A stretch of DNA of 24,038 nt from CBFHSD01 sp965658375 (lineage in GTDB: Bacteria > Bacteroidota > Bacteroidia > Flavobacteriales_G > Salibacteraceae): contig CBFHSD010000035.1 of NCBI GenBank assembly GCA_965658375.1, forward strand, positions 1 to 24,038, written 5' to 3'. Made by a program: the position numbers and the translations under genes. Positions 23,401-24,038 of the stretch are shown one piece after another. The notes under the pieces are model-generated. The model did no database searches. It saw only the letters and a list, made by a program, of their open reading frames with translations, and was not told the DNA's origin. How positions within the stretch are numbered: position 1 is the first letter of the stretch; the number at the start of each line of letters is the position of its first letter.

Positions 23401-24038
23401 CAGTACCAAGCTTGGTTAGATCGCTTTACTTGGTTTATGGATAGTGAAGAAATTGAGTTTTCTGCTGAGGGCGAAGTGGTGGATACTGGTGTAGAAGATT
23501 TACGCTTAGAAGGAGCCAAATTCACCTCAATCCATCCAGACCAAGATTCATTGAACTGGAATGCCAAGGCCGCTACATATAGTTTGCGAGAGAAAAAGAT
23601 TTTGGCAAAAGAAGTTCAGTTCATTGATGTGGCAGATGCACGAGTGTTTCCAGATAAAGGCTTTGTAACGGTACATAAGAACGCAAACATGCAGCCCTTA
23701 AAAGAGTCTAAGGTGATTGCTAACAGGCAGTTGCAATATCACACCATTTACGGAAGTACTGTTGAGATTGATGGGAAATGGGAATATGAAGGCGAAGGGA
23801 GCTACGATTATGTTGATGAAAATGGATTGATACAAACCCTTGAAATTTCAGAGATTGGGGTAGACTCAACACTTCAAACCTACGGAAGAGGAGAGATTAT
23901 TGAAGATGCTTCGTTCTCTCTCAGTCCACATTTCGAATACAAAGGAGAGTTCATGATCTATGCGCCTAGAAAGCCCTTAATCTTTGATGGTTATGGAAAG
24001 ATAAAGCATGACTGTAAAAACGTTCGTTTGTCTTGGTT
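20491..24038 (+). CDS. Very large exported protein of unknown function (runs off right edge)
   Basis: The frame opens at ATG 20491 and is free of stops to the last base: 1182 complete codons, with the C-terminus outside the window. Residues 1-24 form a signal peptide (MQRKLNALLLLFSVLFASLDMNAQ). The rest is rich in predicted strands with Gly/Asp/Asn turns. A very charged insert lies near 344-370 (NDEEIEEDNDSRKRRRDKEE). Late regions show repeated strand-turn patterns around SGLINSGKVEFFGRNFSFGYENF, VHKNANMQPL and GSYDYVDENGLIQTLEISEIG. I recognise no named domain. The length, export signal and lack of membrane helices suggest a periplasmic or outer-membrane-associated beta-rich protein; similar unnamed giants occur in Bacteroidota. 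It follows prmA by eight bases, so it is probably read in the same operon. Confidence 0.85.
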   Translation, partial: MQRKLNALLLLFSVLFASLDMNAQDDFSKDTEKFFKQLNKVLEKADPGKTKEFLPNYQAVFMTSYFSASRDEIIETFTKLQSKKYRPYPDYENFMLSQIVMAQNQTPAAEFSDWLKMVNDLVDGRYKKVDVQRFLDFSHNLYDKNYLYKPRSENVVWKADNGEFQMTLEKKGPVVKYEKLTLKCLSKDDHSIIHNTSGSYDVFEHQWFGKDGKVTWERASFDEEETYAILQEYSIDFRKSSFVADSAIFINKKYFSTPIMGKFEERIIANVKPQRVSYPRFDSYNNRFVIEDIIEGVDYDGGFSQHGIRFLGSGSPEDPARVIVYRDGKPMLTAYSTRFTIRMNDEEIEEDNDSRKRRRDKEEKKSTQKNRIVSGNARIHLALDNDSITHPGLYFVLFTDDREVNLVRNDQGMAKSPFLNSFHDVEMRFELLQWRIDEPLMEFKAYPMSSNKVASFTSNAYFREVTYNKLQGISSWHPLGYLNKCANDNGTTELTSSDVARCIGIPISQIEPMLLRYSYDGFVEFDVETKKVKILPKTKHFVHSKSQKTDYDVINVTSVADDRTDNRNASLSLLNYNLDIKGVDRITLSDSHSVEIYPTGREIVMKENRDFDFSGLINSGKVEFFGRNFSFGYENFKIDMPIVDSMQIWADSPKQDKYGNVMEARVRTLIKDLSGDLKIDQPDNKSGIKRFKKFPIFNSEQDSYAYYDAPNIQAGAYPKERFYFQLVPFQFDSLDNFKNDNIQFSGTFVSANIFPDIEEKLVLREDYSLGFQHETPAGGYEAYGGAGTFDNTIDLSNKGLKGDGMLTYITSTTQSHDMTFFPDSMNSYTYQYDIEEQMAPVEYANASAAEVYVHWMPYADYMDVETLKDKDPINMYAGVSSHKGSLRYSPQELIGAGANSFEGATLFSEKMEFKFFDFHADTSNFELNIDDLFDAIDFSCENVKADVNFKEREGNFVSNTGGSLTVFDIVQYQAWLDRFTWFMDSEEIEFSAEGEVVDTGVEDLRLEGAKFTSIHPDQDSLNWNAKAATYSLREKKILAKEVQFIDVADARVFPDKGFVTVHKNANMQPLKESKVIANRQLQYHTIYGSTVEIDGKWEYEGEGSYDYVDENGLIQTLEISEIGVDSTLQTYGRGEIIEDASFSLSPHFEYKGEFMIYAPRKPLIFDGYGKIKHDCKNVRLSW

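Noticed and set aside
1..24038. Defence islands, CRISPR arrays, transposases, integrases or phage genes
   Set aside because: None seen: no regular spaced repeats, no DDE/HUH/tyrosine recombinase motifs and no phage structural genes in any frame examined.

Overview
The window looks like a chromosomal segment of a member of the Bacteroidota, most likely Flavobacteriales (Crocinitomicaceae- or Cryomorphaceae-like; this is inference). The evidence is type IX secretion (T9SS) C-terminal sorting domains, TAnnTTTG-type promoter boxes, little sign of strong Shine-Dalgarno sequences, and families typical of the phylum (DUF1599, BT_3928-type DoxX fusion, LruC/DUF4842, DUF4199).

Layout. 1-107 is the 5' end of a secreted protein gene on the minus strand, followed by a plus-strand short-chain dehydrogenase (198-902) and tRNA-Ser(UGA) with a terminator (1021-1147). 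Behind the tRNA lies a gene-free block carrying two 39-bp direct repeats. On the minus strand follow a DUF2892 membrane protein and an AI-2E-family transporter. A broken tocopherol-cyclase-like gene (3070-4019) runs convergently into mnmE. A minus-strand group (7800 down to 4021) holds a T9SS-sorted protein remnant, an outer-membrane-like protein, a Kazal-type lipoprotein, a FUSC-family membrane protein and MnmE.

At about 7800 two decapitated gene remnants meet head to head: the T9SS C-terminus leftwards and a frameshifted LruC/DUF4842 protein rightwards. Next comes a tight plus-strand operon (8876-10534: DUF547, CoA-binding protein, YceI-like protein), which meets a minus-strand class III aminotransferase at overlapping stop codons. 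The SRP RNA (ffs) lies upstream of the aminotransferase on the minus strand.

11943-16753 is a compact plus-strand operon: DUF4199 membrane protein, two family 2 glycosyltransferases, a MORN-repeat protein and a T9SS-exported subtilase. 16899-20482 is a housekeeping group (DUF1599, BT_3928/DoxX, tpiA, prmA). It is followed 8 bases later by a very large secreted protein of unknown function that runs off the right edge.

Most genes are intact housekeeping or cell-envelope genes. I did not find a defence system, CRISPR array, insertion sequence or phage. The unusual content is genome decay or rearrangement (two broken loci and the 7800 junction), the repeat block behind tRNA-Ser, and the large uncharacterised C-terminal gene.
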